From NCBI GenBank assembly GCA_002316315.1, contig DCDG01000040.1, forward strand, positions 48,584 through 112,583: 64,000 bases of DNA, given 5' to 3'. Each line of letters begins with the position of its first letter. The first letter of the stretch is position 1. This DNA is from Candidatus Aminicenantes bacterium UBA1061. GTDB taxonomy: Bacteria; Acidobacteriota; Aminicenantia; Aminicenantales; Saccharicenantaceae. The translations under genes were made by a program, and so were the position numbers. Positions 18,756-28,115 of this stretch are shown one piece after another. A model generated the notes under the pieces. The model was not told the origin of the DNA. It ran no database searches and saw only the letters and a program-made list of their open reading frames with translations.

Positions 18756-19181
18756 TCAGTCAGAATCATCAGATGTGTGGAATATCCGGCGCATTTCCTT
18801 TATTAATGCCCGGTGTTTTTTCTCAGCCAGCATTTTTTCCTTCGACCTTTTCGATCTTTTCCTTTTCTGGCGACGGATTTTTTCTATTTTTTGCTTTTCC
18901 AGGCTTTCCTCACCGCGAACCTTTTCTTCCAGCTTCTCTACCAGAATCCGCCTGGCCAGGAAGCGGTTCAAAGCCTGAGACCGTTCCTTCTGGCATTTTA
19001 CTTCGATTCCTGTCGGCACATGCTTCAGATAAACACAGGTGGCTGCCTTATTAACTTTTTGCCCGCCCTTTCCCTGGGAGTGAATGAACCTTTCCTCCAG
19101 TTCAGAATCTTTGATACCAAGCCGTACCATTCTTTCCAAAAGATCTTTTTCTTTCTCTGGCCGGACAGGAAATAAGCCCAT
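18756..19181 (-). CDS. GGQ-domain peptide-release (ribosome rescue) factor, ArfB/RF-like
   Basis: This 141-residue protein consists of the peptidyl-tRNA hydrolysis domain of class I release factors without the codon-reading domain. The catalytic GGQ lies in SQGKGGQKVNKAATCVYLKH (about residues 34-54), followed by the CQKERSQALNR segment conserved after it. The C-terminal third is strongly basic (RRQKRKRSKRSKEK). In ArfB such a tail enters the empty mRNA channel of stalled ribosomes, and I infer the same job here. A GGGGAGA Shine-Dalgarno supports the start. It is transcribed convergently to the ftsH operon. Confidence 0.9.
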   Translation of the reverse strand: MGLFPVRPEKEKDLLERMVRLGIKDSELEERFIHSQGKGGQKVNKAATCVYLKHVPTGIEVKCQKERSQALNRFLARRILVEKLEEKVRGEESLEKQKIEKIRRQKRKRSKRSKEKMLAEKKHRALIKEMRRIFHTSDDSD

Positions 19182-19489
19182 TTTTTATCTCCCCGCGGTC
19201 TAAATTATATTAAAAAAATTGGACGGCTGCTACCCTGGGCAAGGGATAGCTTCCGGGCAGAGCCTTTAACTATAAAACAGCCTGTTCAACCTGGTTGAGT
19301 AGTAAGATAAAAAAAGAGCAGCCATCAAAATCCCGGTTGATAAATCTGTCAAAAAGAAATATAAATATAAGTCTGCTTAAGTTTTCCTTTGCTGTAGGAA
19401 AACAGAACAGGTTGACCGGGATTATATTTGAATAATCCAGCTAACCCTGAAATCACTGAAATTTAGTGCCTGAAAGGACTTTTATAAAA
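19182..19489. other. Divergent regulatory region before the M14 peptidase
   Basis: This 308-bp gap lies between the divergent release-factor and M14 genes. It holds a perfect 8-bp inverted repeat (GTTTTCCT at 19381-19388, AGGAAAAC at 19396-19403). A second dyad follows (GATTAT at 19420-19425, ATAATC at 19432-19437), overlapping the area of a TTGACC hexamer at 19412. These could be operator sites or part of the mRNA leader. No gene was found. Confidence 0.45.
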
Positions 19490-21250
19490 ATGGGAAAGAA
19501 AAAATTATTTAAGCTGTCTTTTATTAGCTTTCTAATGCTCATTGTCTTCATATCACTTCTCCCCGTTAATGCAGAAAAGCGACCTCCGGCCAAGAAGGCG
19601 GCGGTTGCTACTACAGAAGCACTACCAGCTCCACAGGCTACCGGCTCATCAAAACCGGCGCCTCTTGCCCCACCTCAAAACGCCCCTTTGACAGTGGCTG
19701 AAAGCAGTCATTATACGGCCACTTCGCTTCATGCTGAGGTGCTTTCCTTTATTAATGAATTGCAAAAGCTCAGTCCAAATCTGGTAGTTGAGAATATTGG
19801 GACCTCCACCGAGGGAAGGCCAATCCCCATGTTAATCATCAGCAATCCGCCGGTCCATTCACCTCTTTTTGCCCGTAATTTGAATAAGACCATCGTTTAT
19901 ATTCAAGCCAACATTCATGCGGGGGAAGTTGAGGGTAAGGAAGCGTCTTTAATGCTGGCCAGGGAACTGGTGCTTAATCCTTCTCATTCTTATCTTAAGA
20001 ATCTGGTTATTCTGATCGTCCCGGACCTTAATCCCGATGGAAATGATAAGATCAGTCCCAAGAACCGTACCCAGCAGCCGGGTCCTGAAAAAGGCGTTGG
20101 TGTCAGGCCAAACGGCCAGAATCTTGACCTCAACCGCGATGCCATCAAACTCGAAAGCCCGGAAATGGCGGCAGTGGTCAGGGAGATTATTAATCGTTGG
20201 GATCCAGCCCTGGTTCTTGACCTTCACACGACTGATGGTGCCTATCATGAAGAAACTGTAACTTATTCCTGGCCGGTTAACCCCAATATTGACCCTGAGC
20301 TTCTGGCTTATCAACGAGATGTTATGCTACCGGCCATAGTCAAAAACCTGAAAGACAAATACAACACTCTGGCTGCTCCTTATGGAACCTTCCGCGACTG
20401 GCGGGATCCAGCCAAGGGCTGGGAGACCTTTGAACCCCAACCGCGGTATTTCACCAACTATGCCGGACTCAGAAATCGCCTGTCCATCCTCGACGAAAAC
20501 TATGTCCATGCTGATTATAAGACCAGAGTTATAAGCTGCTTTAATTTCCTTAAATCCATCCTTGATTATACTTCGGACAAAGCAAAGGAAATTCAAAAAC
20601 TGGTGGAAGAAACTGACCGCCGGACAATTGATCGTGGCCTTAATCCATCAGGAAAGACCTTTGCTGTGGAATTTGATCTCCAGCCTTTGCCCAAGCCAGT
20701 AACCATACTAGCTTATGAAATGGAAGTGGTCGAACGGCCTGGCGGCGGTTTTCCCCAGGTTAAGCCCACCGACAGGAAAAAACCAGTGACTGTTCCCTAT
20801 TATGCCAACTATGTACCGAAAAGGACTGTTAATCTGCCCTACGGTTATCTGATCAGCCAGCCTGATCATGATCTTATTGCCATTCTCCTTCAGCACGGGC
20901 TGCTGGTAGAATCCTTAACTTCTGAGATGACACTGGAAGTAGAAGTCTTTTTACCAACCGAGGTCAAGGCGGCTGAACGGCCTTTTCAGGGTCACCGGTT
21001 GGAAAAAATTAAAGGCGAATATAAAAGAGAATCGCGAACTTTTCCAGCTGGCTCACTTTTTGTTCCGACTGGCCAGCCACTCGGCTCTCTGGCTGCTTAT
21101 CTCCTGGAGACTGAAAGTGATGACGGACTGGCTGTTTGGAACTTCTTTGACCGCTATATCTACCGTGAATGGCAGAGAGGCTTCGCCGAGCTTCCGGTCT
21201 ATCGCCTGCTGGAACCTGCTAATGTCCCGGCTATAAGAATTAAAAACTAG
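19490..21250 (+). CDS. Secreted M14-family zinc carboxypeptidase
   Basis: The frame can begin at a GTG at 19466, but the ATG at 19490 has AAAGGA upstream and opens directly with a signal peptide (MGKKKLFKLSF, hydrophobic to LLPVNA). A Pro/Ala-rich linker of about 40 residues follows. The M14 zinc ligands are visible as NIHAGEVEGKE (His143, Glu146 of this start) and the later VLDLHTTDG His. LSILDENYVHADYKTRV holds a candidate catalytic Glu. Family members remove C-terminal amino acids from peptides or act on cell-wall peptides. The 587-residue length includes an extra C-terminal domain of about 200 residues. I infer a periplasmic or extracellular peptidase feeding amino-acid catabolism. Confidence 0.9.
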   Translation: MGKKKLFKLSFISFLMLIVFISLLPVNAEKRPPAKKAAVATTEALPAPQATGSSKPAPLAPPQNAPLTVAESSHYTATSLHAEVLSFINELQKLSPNLVVENIGTSTEGRPIPMLIISNPPVHSPLFARNLNKTIVYIQANIHAGEVEGKEASLMLARELVLNPSHSYLKNLVILIVPDLNPDGNDKISPKNRTQQPGPEKGVGVRPNGQNLDLNRDAIKLESPEMAAVVREIINRWDPALVLDLHTTDGAYHEETVTYSWPVNPNIDPELLAYQRDVMLPAIVKNLKDKYNTLAAPYGTFRDWRDPAKGWETFEPQPRYFTNYAGLRNRLSILDENYVHADYKTRVISCFNFLKSILDYTSDKAKEIQKLVEETDRRTIDRGLNPSGKTFAVEFDLQPLPKPVTILAYEMEVVERPGGGFPQVKPTDRKKPVTVPYYANYVPKRTVNLPYGYLISQPDHDLIAILLQHGLLVESLTSEMTLEVEVFLPTEVKAAERPFQGHRLEKIKGEYKRESRTFPAGSLFVPTGQPLGSLAAYLLETESDDGLAVWNFFDRYIYREWQRGFAELPVYRLLEPANVPAIRIKN

Positions 21251-21303
21251 AAATTAAAAAAATTTATTAGAAGCAAAAAGCCAGATTTTATAAGGATAAG
21301 GTT

Positions 21304-22251
21304 TTATTTGGTTTTTCTGACTTTGCCGGCTTTAGGTTTAGCAGATGATGCTTTTTTGGCAAGGCTAACTCTGGCAGCCGCCGGGGCAGACACCTTTTTC
21401 TCACTCTCTGCCTTTTCTTTTCCAGCCCTTTCCTTCGCCAGAGTTTTTTCCCTTTTTTCAGGTGAAACTAAATACTTCCCGCAATTTTCACAGATATAGA
21501 TATCATTGCTCTCTTCAATGGCTGAAGCCATCTGAGTTGAAACACTCATGTTGCAACTCTGGCAAACACCATCGACTACTTCCGAGACAGCATAGCCATA
21601 CCGGTCCATCAACAGATCAAATCGGGCCAAAAGCGACTGATCGAGTTCCTCCCTGATAAGAGCTCGGTGCTTCTGGAGTTCTTCTTGTCTGGCTTCTGGC
21701 GCCCGCCTGATTTTAAGTTCTATTTCCTGTAGTTTTTTCAACAGGCTGGCCCGATTAACTATTCTATCCTCATAGGGAAAAGTCAGAGGGATCCGGGATA
21801 ACACGCTGTATAACTCGTTTTTATCCCTGGCACTGAACAGACGATCACGGTTTTCAAGCTTAATCAGAAAACTGGCCAGTCCTGCAAACAGGTGATTAAA
21901 AAGCCCTGGAATAGTTGGGTTCCAGACGACCAGAATTATGAGGTGAACTGGGCGGCCATCAGGAGCTGAAAAATCTATCCCTTCAGCCGAACGGCCAACC
22001 GCCACGGCCATTTGACCTTCGGTGTCAACCCGGGCATGTGGCACAGCAATACCGTGCCCCAGAGCCGTCGATTCGAGATTTTCTCGGTCAACAATCCTAG
22101 TCAGAGTCAGATTTTTACTGCTGATCAGCTTTTGTTTAACCAGACTGTCGAGAAGCTCTTCAATCGCTTCTAATTTTTCATGGCTTTTTAACTCAAAAAT
22201 AACTTGAGCCGGCTTGAAAAACTCACCAAAAGAAGCTTCTCTTAAGTTCAT
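21304..22251 (-). CDS. Fusion of a PTS EIIA (nitrogen/fructose type) domain with a coiled coil and C4 zinc ribbon
   Basis: Residues about 5-150 match PTS EIIA type 2 domains, with the phosphorylatable His in ALGHGIAVPHARV (near residue 70). Residues about 160-215 form a charged helical segment likely to be a coiled coil. A zinc ribbon follows with CQSC and CENC pairs (near 228 and 249). The last 50 residues are Lys/Ala-rich. The ribbon after a coiled coil resembles the zf-RING_7-type (CT398-like) proteins. The EIIA part suggests control by phosphoryl transfer from an HPr- or NPr-like donor. The fusion is unusual and its target is unknown. No Shine-Dalgarno is seen. Confidence 0.82.
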   Translation of the reverse strand: MNLREASFGEFFKPAQVIFELKSHEKLEAIEELLDSLVKQKLISSKNLTLTRIVDRENLESTALGHGIAVPHARVDTEGQMAVAVGRSAEGIDFSAPDGRPVHLIILVVWNPTIPGLFNHLFAGLASFLIKLENRDRLFSARDKNELYSVLSRIPLTFPYEDRIVNRASLLKKLQEIELKIRRAPEARQEELQKHRALIREELDQSLLARFDLLMDRYGYAVSEVVDGVCQSCNMSVSTQMASAIEESNDIYICENCGKYLVSPEKREKTLAKERAGKEKAESEKKVSAPAAARVSLAKKASSAKPKAGKVRKTK

Positions 22252-22334
22252 TGTCAGTTGCGTTTTTTATTCTAACATAAAATTTGATTTTTGCAACTCA
22301 AGAGTTAGGTCATAAACACAATTTTTATCTGGTA

Positions 22335-24011
22335 CTAATGAGGCTGAACCTCTTTGACGTCAGTTTCTGGTCTTTGAAAGGGACTATCAGCCTTAAAAGC
22401 AGGGAGGCTGGAATTTTTTCCCAAAAGCTCCTCTATCTCCCTGGCCCAGCGAATAATCTGGACCGCTCCGCTTAAATCCCAATCAGGCTGGACTTCGTCT
22501 GTTACCTGATGATAGTACTTTTTCTGATATTCTTCTGATTTTCTAACAATGAGGTTTTTATCATTTCCTCTGGCGACCAGGCCCTCATGCAGCCAGACTG
22601 CTGGAACCCCATGACGGGCAAAACTCAGCTGATCAGAACGGTAGAAAAAGCCGTAGTTTCCTCCCTGTTCGGGTACATAGCGATAGCCGAGGCTTTCAGC
22701 CGCCCGCCGGCAAATATCGTCCAGGTCAGAATATTTAGCTCCAATGGCATAAACATCTTCAGTTTCTCCCCAGACATTGGTTGTCTCAAAATTAATATTG
22801 GCCAGAACAAATGAATTTTCAATTGGAAGATGAGAAGCAAAGTAATCAGAACCCAGAAGTCCCTGTTCCTCGGCCGTCACCGCAGCGAAAACCAGGTTGA
22901 CAGGTAGCCGGTCTTTAAACTGCGAATAGTAGCCAGCCAGGGCCAGTAGGCAGGCCGTAGCTGAACAATTATCAATTGCTCCATTATAAATCTGGTCTCC
23001 CTCAAGATTAGGATCCCGGCCCAAATGATCATAGTGAGCGGAAAAGATGACATATCTATCTCTCGCCTCTGGCTCGGCCGAGGGCAGCCAACCAGCTACG
23101 TTGACCGCCTCCACCTGATGGAAAGCTGGCTCCTGTTTGACTTTGATTTTAATTCCAAGCGGTTGAGGCCGGAAGTCAGAAGTTTCGGCCACAGCCCGAA
23201 GCTCCTTCAGATCAAATCCGGCGGCTGCCACAATTTTACTACCCAGAGACTCCGTTACCCAACCCTCAAAATCAAGTGTCCTGACTTTTTCAGGCAGGAA
23301 AAATGACTCTTTAGCCCAGGAATTCCTGACTACACTCCAGCCATAGGTTGCACCTTTATCATTATGAATAATCAGGACACCGGCCGCTCCCAGTTCAGTC
23401 GCTTTTTCAAATTTATATGTCCAGCGGCCATAATAGGTTAAATCTTCGCCATCAAATATTCCACCCGGAACATTGCCTGGCTCATTGATTTCGACCAGGA
23501 GAGCCTTCCCTTTCAAATCTATTCCTTTGATATCATCCCAGTTTCTTTCTGGAGCCTGAATCAAATAACCACCATAAACAAGCTCAGCTTCAACTTCTGG
23601 CGGGCAATCCTCCTTCTCAGATTTAATCACAAAATCGTCGAGGAGGACCGGAGGCAGCAATTCAAGCTTTTGACCTTTTTTGACCGGTATCAACTCCATC
23701 GTTGCTTTTAAATCAGGCTGAAGCCCGATTAAAGCAAATTTTTGTCGGTAACTGCTGTCAAAAAAGGGTTTAAGTCCAAACTGCTTAAAATAGTTCTCCT
23801 GATAATTAGCCGCCAGTTCAATTCCCGGGCTACCGAGCCCCCGTCCTTCATAGGTATCATCGGATAAAAGCCTGATATGGTTCAGAAGTTCTTCTGCCGT
23901 TATTTCGACTGGCCGGTCCCCATGCCGACAGCCAGAAAACAAAACACCTATCATTAAAAGTAAAACTGCTGGTTTAAAAATCCCCGGGAAAAATAATCTC
24001 GTCCTGGCCAT
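22335..24011 (-). CDS. M28-family zinc aminopeptidase, predicted lipoprotein
   Basis: The start at 24011 has GGGAG eight bases upstream and opens MARTRLFFPGIFKP with a lipobox (VLFSGC, Cys about residue 28), so the protein is probably a lipoprotein. The longer TTG-initiated reading adds 12 unlikely residues. The M28 zinc ligands are present: FSAHYDHLG (His and Asp), YNGAIDNCSATA (bridging Asp), and TAEEQGLLGS (catalytic Glu-Glu). A PA-like insert (AAGVLIIHNDKGATYGW) lies before the catalytic domain. Such enzymes release N-terminal amino acids from peptides. The active-site Asn-Cys in IDNCSA in place of the usual DNASG is a small variation. Confidence 0.9.
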   Translation of the reverse strand: MARTRLFFPGIFKPAVLLLMIGVLFSGCRHGDRPVEITAEELLNHIRLLSDDTYEGRGLGSPGIELAANYQENYFKQFGLKPFFDSSYRQKFALIGLQPDLKATMELIPVKKGQKLELLPPVLLDDFVIKSEKEDCPPEVEAELVYGGYLIQAPERNWDDIKGIDLKGKALLVEINEPGNVPGGIFDGEDLTYYGRWTYKFEKATELGAAGVLIIHNDKGATYGWSVVRNSWAKESFFLPEKVRTLDFEGWVTESLGSKIVAAAGFDLKELRAVAETSDFRPQPLGIKIKVKQEPAFHQVEAVNVAGWLPSAEPEARDRYVIFSAHYDHLGRDPNLEGDQIYNGAIDNCSATACLLALAGYYSQFKDRLPVNLVFAAVTAEEQGLLGSDYFASHLPIENSFVLANINFETTNVWGETEDVYAIGAKYSDLDDICRRAAESLGYRYVPEQGGNYGFFYRSDQLSFARHGVPAVWLHEGLVARGNDKNLIVRKSEEYQKKYYHQVTDEVQPDWDLSGAVQIIRWAREIEELLGKNSSLPAFKADSPFQRPETDVKEVQPH

Positions 24012-24050
24012 GGTCATGACTCCCTTTTTCAAATTCACTCGCGTCAAGAT

Positions 24051-24107
24051 AAGCCGCTTGCTTCAATTTTCTGAGATTTAATTCTCAGATAAATAGCTCA
24101 GCGGCTT
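24051..24107 (-). terminator. Nested hairpin between the pyrophosphatase and M28 genes
   Basis: An outer 8-bp stem (AAGCCGCT 24051-24058 with AGCGGCTT 24100-24107) encloses a 7-bp inner hairpin (TCTGAGA 24070-24076 with TCTCAGA 24083-24089). It lies 42 bases past the hppA stop on the minus strand and 40 bases before the M28 start. A weak T-rich tail follows on the minus strand. It could end hppA transcription or protect its 3' end. Confidence 0.45.
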
Positions 24108-24148
24108 TTACCCCGCCTCGCCAGCCTTTTTTATCTTTTAACCTGTCT

Positions 24149-26335
24149 TCACTTGATCAGAGAGAAGGCAACGGTCAAACCGGCCATGACGATGGAAACC
24201 ATGCTCATTAACTTAATGAGAATATTAAGACTCGGTCCGGAAGTGTCTTTAAAAGGATCGCCGACCGTATCGCCAACGACCGTCGCTTTGTGAGCCGGAG
24301 AGCCCTTGCCGCCCAGATGGCCATCCTCAATAAATTTTTTGGCATTATCCCAGGCACCGCCAGCATCAGCCATAAAAACAGCCAGAACAAAACCGGTGGA
24401 GGTGGCCCCAATGAGCAAACCCATCACGCCGGCTACTCCAAGGAGAAGGCCGGTAGCGACCGGAACAATGATAGCCAGAAGCGAGGGAACCATCATGGCT
24501 TTCTGAGCTCCTTTGGTCGAAATAGCCACACAGCGGGCATAATCTGGTTCAGCAGTTCCTTCCCACACGCCAGGAATCTCTTTAAACTGCCGCCTGACTT
24601 CATCCACCATACTGCTGGCTGCTTTCCCGACAGCCATCATGGTCAGACCGCAGAAGACAAAGGCCATCATCGCCCCGACAAACATGCCAATCAGGACAAT
24701 AGGGTTCATCAAATTAACCCGAAAATATTGCATAAAATCCAGAAAGCCAGCTTTAGCCGTTTCAACAACTGTGCCATCCAGCATCTGAAGGGTGGACTGT
24801 CCGATGCGGACCAGACCCATTTTTATTTCTTCGACATAAGAAGCCAGCAGAGCCAGTGCAGTCAGAGCGGCTGAGCCAATGGCAAAGCCTTTGCCGGTGG
24901 CGGCGGTAGTATTGCCGAGAGCATCAAGAGCATCAGTTCTCTGCCTGACTTCAATCTCAAGGTTAGACATCTGAGCATTGCCGCCAGCATTGTCAGCTAT
25001 TGGCCCGTAAGCATCAGTCGAAAGAGTAATCCCGAGAGTAGAAAGCATGCCTACGGCCGCAATGCCGATGCCATAAAGCCCGTGGCCAACATCAAGAAAA
25101 TTAAAATTAGCAGCAAAAAGATAAGCCAGGACAGTTCCCGAAGCGACCGCAATGATAGGCACCCAGGTGGAAAGCATAGCCGTTCCAATGCCGGTAATAA
25201 TGACGGTAGCTGCACCGGTTTGAGCGCTTTCTGCTATCCGCTTGGTTGGTTTATAAGAATGTGAGGTGTAGTATTCAGTAGATTTGCCGATGATAATGCC
25301 CGAAAGCAAACCGGCCACTACCGCCAACCAGTTGCCCACAGCCAGGCCCAAGGAGCGAATAATCAGGTAAGAAAAAATACAGATAAGAACAGCACTGGTA
25401 TTAATTCCACGGCCGAGCGAGCTCAGCAACTCTTTCTGACTGGCTTTTTCGCCCGTTCTAACTAGAAAAATGCCAAGGATGGAAAGAATGGTCCCAATGC
25501 CGGCAATAGCCATAGGAGCAATCACTGCCTTGAGCTGCATATCTCCCTGTCCTAGAAAAGCAGAAGCCCCGAGAGCAGCAGTGGCCAGAATTGACCCGGC
25601 ATAAGATTCATAAAGATCAGCTCCCATGCCAGCCACATCGCCAACATTATCGCCAACATTGTCTGCAATAACAGCTGGATTTCTGGGATCGTCTTCAGGA
25701 ATATTCGACTCAACTTTTCCAACCAGGTCGGCTCCAACATCAGCTCCTTTGGTGAAAATGCCGCCACCGACTCTGGCAAACAGTGCCTGAGTAGAAGCGC
25801 CCATACCAAAGGTCAGCATAGTCGTCGTAATTATGATGAGGTTATTCTCATTGGAGATAGGATAAAAATGTCTTAAAATTAAAAACCACAAAGATATATC
25901 CAGGAGAGCCAGCCCGACCACGGTCAGACCCATGACCGCCCCGCTTCTGAAAGCAATCGTCAGGGCACTATTGAGCGAAGTGCGGGCTGCATTGGCTGTC
26001 CGGCTGGAGGCATAAGTGGCAGTTTTCATGCCGAGATACCCGGAGAGAGCTGAGAAAAAACCTCCGGTAAGAAAAGCTACTGGCACCCACTTGTTTTGAA
26101 CTTTGAGGACAAAAGCCAGAAAACCGAGGAGTACTACAAGGCAAGCAAAAACAATAGCCACCACCGTGTATTGTTGCTTCAAATAGGCCATAGCCCCCTT
26201 TCTGACATAGGAAGCGATTTGAGCCATTCTCTCTGTGCCTTCGCTTTTTCTCCTCATCTGATGATAGAAAAGCCAGGCAAAAAACAGGGCTAAGACTGAG
26301 CCCAGTGGTGCTAACCAAAACATTGGATGCAACAT
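24149..26335 (-). CDS. hppA: Membrane-bound pyrophosphatase, K+-dependent type
   Basis: This 728-residue, roughly 16-helix ion pump couples PPi hydrolysis to H+ or Na+ export. The active-site motif [33 protein letters not shown] (near residue 200) and the later [11 protein letters not shown] and [14 protein letters not shown] motifs are intact. The sequence [10 protein letters not shown] has Ala at the position where K+-independent enzymes carry Lys, so the protein belongs to the K+-dependent group, which includes the Na+ pumps. Which ion it pumps cannot be read here with certainty. A strong AGGAGG Shine-Dalgarno precedes the ATG. Its presence suggests an energy-limited lifestyle that recovers energy from PPi. 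Confidence 0.97.
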   Translation of the reverse strand: MLHPMFWLAPLGSVLALFFAWLFYHQMRRKSEGTERMAQIASYVRKGAMAYLKQQYTVVAIVFACLVVLLGFLAFVLKVQNKWVPVAFLTGGFFSALSGYLGMKTATYASSRTANAARTSLNSALTIAFRSGAVMGLTVVGLALLDISLWFLILRHFYPISNENNLIIITTTMLTFGMGASTQALFARVGGGIFTKGADVGADLVGKVESNIPEDDPRNPAVIADNVGDNVGDVAGMGADLYESYAGSILATAALGASAFLGQGDMQLKAVIAPMAIAGIGTILSILGIFLVRTGEKASQKELLSSLGRGINTSAVLICIFSYLIIRSLGLAVGNWLAVVAGLLSGIIIGKSTEYYTSHSYKPTKRIAESAQTGAATVIITGIGTAMLSTWVPIIAVASGTVLAYLFAANFNFLDVGHGLYGIGIAAVGMLSTLGITLSTDAYGPIADNAGGNAQMSNLEIEVRQRTDALDALGNTTAATGKGFAIGSAALTALALLASYVEEIKMGLVRIGQSTLQMLDGTVVETAKAGFLDFMQYFRVNLMNPIVLIGMFVGAMMAFVFCGLTMMAVGKAASSMVDEVRRQFKEIPGVWEGTAEPDYARCVAISTKGAQKAMMVPSLLAIIVPVATGLLLGVAGVMGLLIGATSTGFVLAVFMADAGGAWDNAKKFIEDGHLGGKGSPAHKATVVGDTVGDPFKDTSGPSLNILIKLMSMVSIVMAGLTVAFSLIK

Positions 26336-26558
26336 ACCTTCACCTCCTGCCTGAACGTCTGAATATGTCTCGCTTAAATCCTGATTTTCCGCTTCAATGG
26401 AGCCGGATTTAAGTCAAAAAATTTATCACAAATAAGCTATCCTGTCAAAAGCCGGTTTCGGGAGAATCGGACAACCTGAAGCCTCCGGTTAACTGTTTCC
26501 AGATAAATCTTTTAATTGATTTACATTCCGGTTGTGAATAGATTATATATAAGCGAAA

Positions 26559-27284
26559 ATGAAATTCTGGATCGGGACTTCTGGCTGGAGTTACCCAGAC
26601 TGGGCCGGTGATTTTTATCCCCCGGGGTTAAAATCGGCTGGCTGGCTGGAGTTTTATGCCAGGCAGTTTAATACCGTCGAAATTAACATGACTTTTTACC
26701 GTTCACCGCGGGTCGAAATGATTCACAACTGGGTAGAAAAAACTCCAGATGATTTTCGCTTCAGTCTAAAGGCCAGCCGTCAGATTACTCACCTTAAAAA
26801 GCTTAGAAAAGTTGAACATGACCTGGAACATCTGGCTTTTCTGGCCAAACAGTTTAGAGGAAAAGCTGGATGTTTGCTCTATCAACTGCCTCCTTCTCTT
26901 AGCAAAGACCTGGAACTGCTCTCATCTTTTCTCCAGGTCTTACCGGCTGATTTCCGCCATGTAATTGAATTCAGACATCAAAGCTGGTATTCAACTGACG
27001 TCTATGACCTGCTGTCAAACTACCAGGTTACCCTTTGTATTGTTTCTTCTGGCCGGTTCGAGCCCGAGGTGGTGATTACCTCCAATCTGGCTTATCTCCG
27101 CTTCCACGGGTTAACCGGCAGTTATCGCTATCGTTATTCAGATGATGAGCTGAAAAAATGGTCTGAAATTATTGCCCGTTTGCAGACAGAGGAGGCCTAC
27201 ATCTATTTTAATAATGACTACCGGGCTCAGGCGGTTTTTAATGCTATGAAATTAAGGGAATTACTTTCTGCCAGCCAGGTCTAA
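26559..27284 (+). CDS. DUF72 (YecE-like) family protein
   Basis: This 241-residue protein shows the DUF72 pattern: IGTSGWSYPDWAGDFYPPGL at the N-terminus, YARQFNTVEINMTFYRSP near residue 33, FSLKASRQITH near 70, YQLPPSL near 108, FRHQSWY near 140 and YIYFNNDYRAQAVFNA near the end. The fold is a TIM-barrel-like domain; its function is not established. No Shine-Dalgarno is present. A possible promoter (TTTACA at 26520, TATATA at 26544) would put the transcript start almost at the ATG, so the mRNA may be leaderless. It is divergent from hppA. Confidence 0.92.
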   Translation: MKFWIGTSGWSYPDWAGDFYPPGLKSAGWLEFYARQFNTVEINMTFYRSPRVEMIHNWVEKTPDDFRFSLKASRQITHLKKLRKVEHDLEHLAFLAKQFRGKAGCLLYQLPPSLSKDLELLSSFLQVLPADFRHVIEFRHQSWYSTDVYDLLSNYQVTLCIVSSGRFEPEVVITSNLAYLRFHGLTGSYRYRYSDDELKKWSEIIARLQTEEAYIYFNNDYRAQAVFNAMKLRELLSASQV

Positions 27285-27472
27285 GCGGGCCTCGGACAGC
27301 ACTTAAAATATTCAAGACGAGAATCCGCCAGCCTTAACTTAAAAGCAGTGCTGAAGCCGGGTGGTGTAATCACCTGCTGTGTTTGATTTTATTAACCGGA
27401 AAATCTAAACTAAAAGTGAATAACCAGAGTTGATGGTTTTTCAAGGATATTTTGAAGACAGGAGAATAAAAG

Positions 27473-28072
27473 ATGAAAAAAGTTTCTGTTTTGATAGTTT
27501 TCTGGCTGATGTTATTAATGCCGGCTGCTTTTCTTTTAGCTCAGCCGAAGCCTCTGGCCAACCCACCTGTCCTTCTGACTTCCTGCGGACAAAGCCCCGG
27601 CCCAGCTATGATCAAGGTATTCTTACAGAAATTAAACATTGAGTTCGAGCTGAATCCCCTGGCTACGGCCGCCAGCCTGAATGATAAGAAGGCCTCTGGC
27701 CAGCCCTACGGCTCAGTTATTATTGTTATGGGAGCCAGTCTGAAAGGCATGGGAGCCGCCGGTATTTCAATCGATGATGAAATCAAAAGAATATCCCAGC
27801 TAATCGAAGAAGCCAAAAAAGAAGGAATAACTGTCATTGGCGCCCACATAGAGGGCATGAAAAGAAGATCTCAAGGGGCTTCAGCCGGTGACACAACTGA
27901 CGAGCAAAGCATTGATGGCGTCGCCCCGAACTGCCAACTTCTGCTGATTAACAAAGATGGCAACAGCGACGGGCGTTTCACAGCTATAGCCAAAGCTAAA
28001 AATATTCCACTGATTGAAATCGAAAAAAATGTTGACCTGATGACTGAGCTAGCCCGGATCTACGGCCGGTAA
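27473..28072 (+). CDS. Small secreted protein, DUF6305-like
   Basis: This 199-residue protein has a signal peptide (MKKVSVLIVFWLMLLMPAAFLLAQ) and an AGGAG Shine-Dalgarno. The mature part begins PPVLLTSCGQSPGPAMIKVFLQKL, then shows VIIVMGASLKGMGAAGISIDDEIKRISQLIEEAKKEGITVIGAHIEGMKRR. This reads as an alpha/beta (Rossmann-like) domain with a glycine-rich loop. A DTTDEQSIDGVAPNCQLLLI segment follows. I associate this pattern with DUF6305, whose function is unknown. It may be a periplasmic ligand-binding protein. It is convergent with the following M28 gene. Confidence 0.7.
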   Translation: MKKVSVLIVFWLMLLMPAAFLLAQPKPLANPPVLLTSCGQSPGPAMIKVFLQKLNIEFELNPLATAASLNDKKASGQPYGSVIIVMGASLKGMGAAGISIDDEIKRISQLIEEAKKEGITVIGAHIEGMKRRSQGASAGDTTDEQSIDGVAPNCQLLLINKDGNSDGRFTAIAKAKNIPLIEIEKNVDLMTELARIYGR

Positions 28073-28115
28073 CAAGCCTGACCAGTCTGGTTTAGATAGC
28101 TCAAAGAACGACTGT

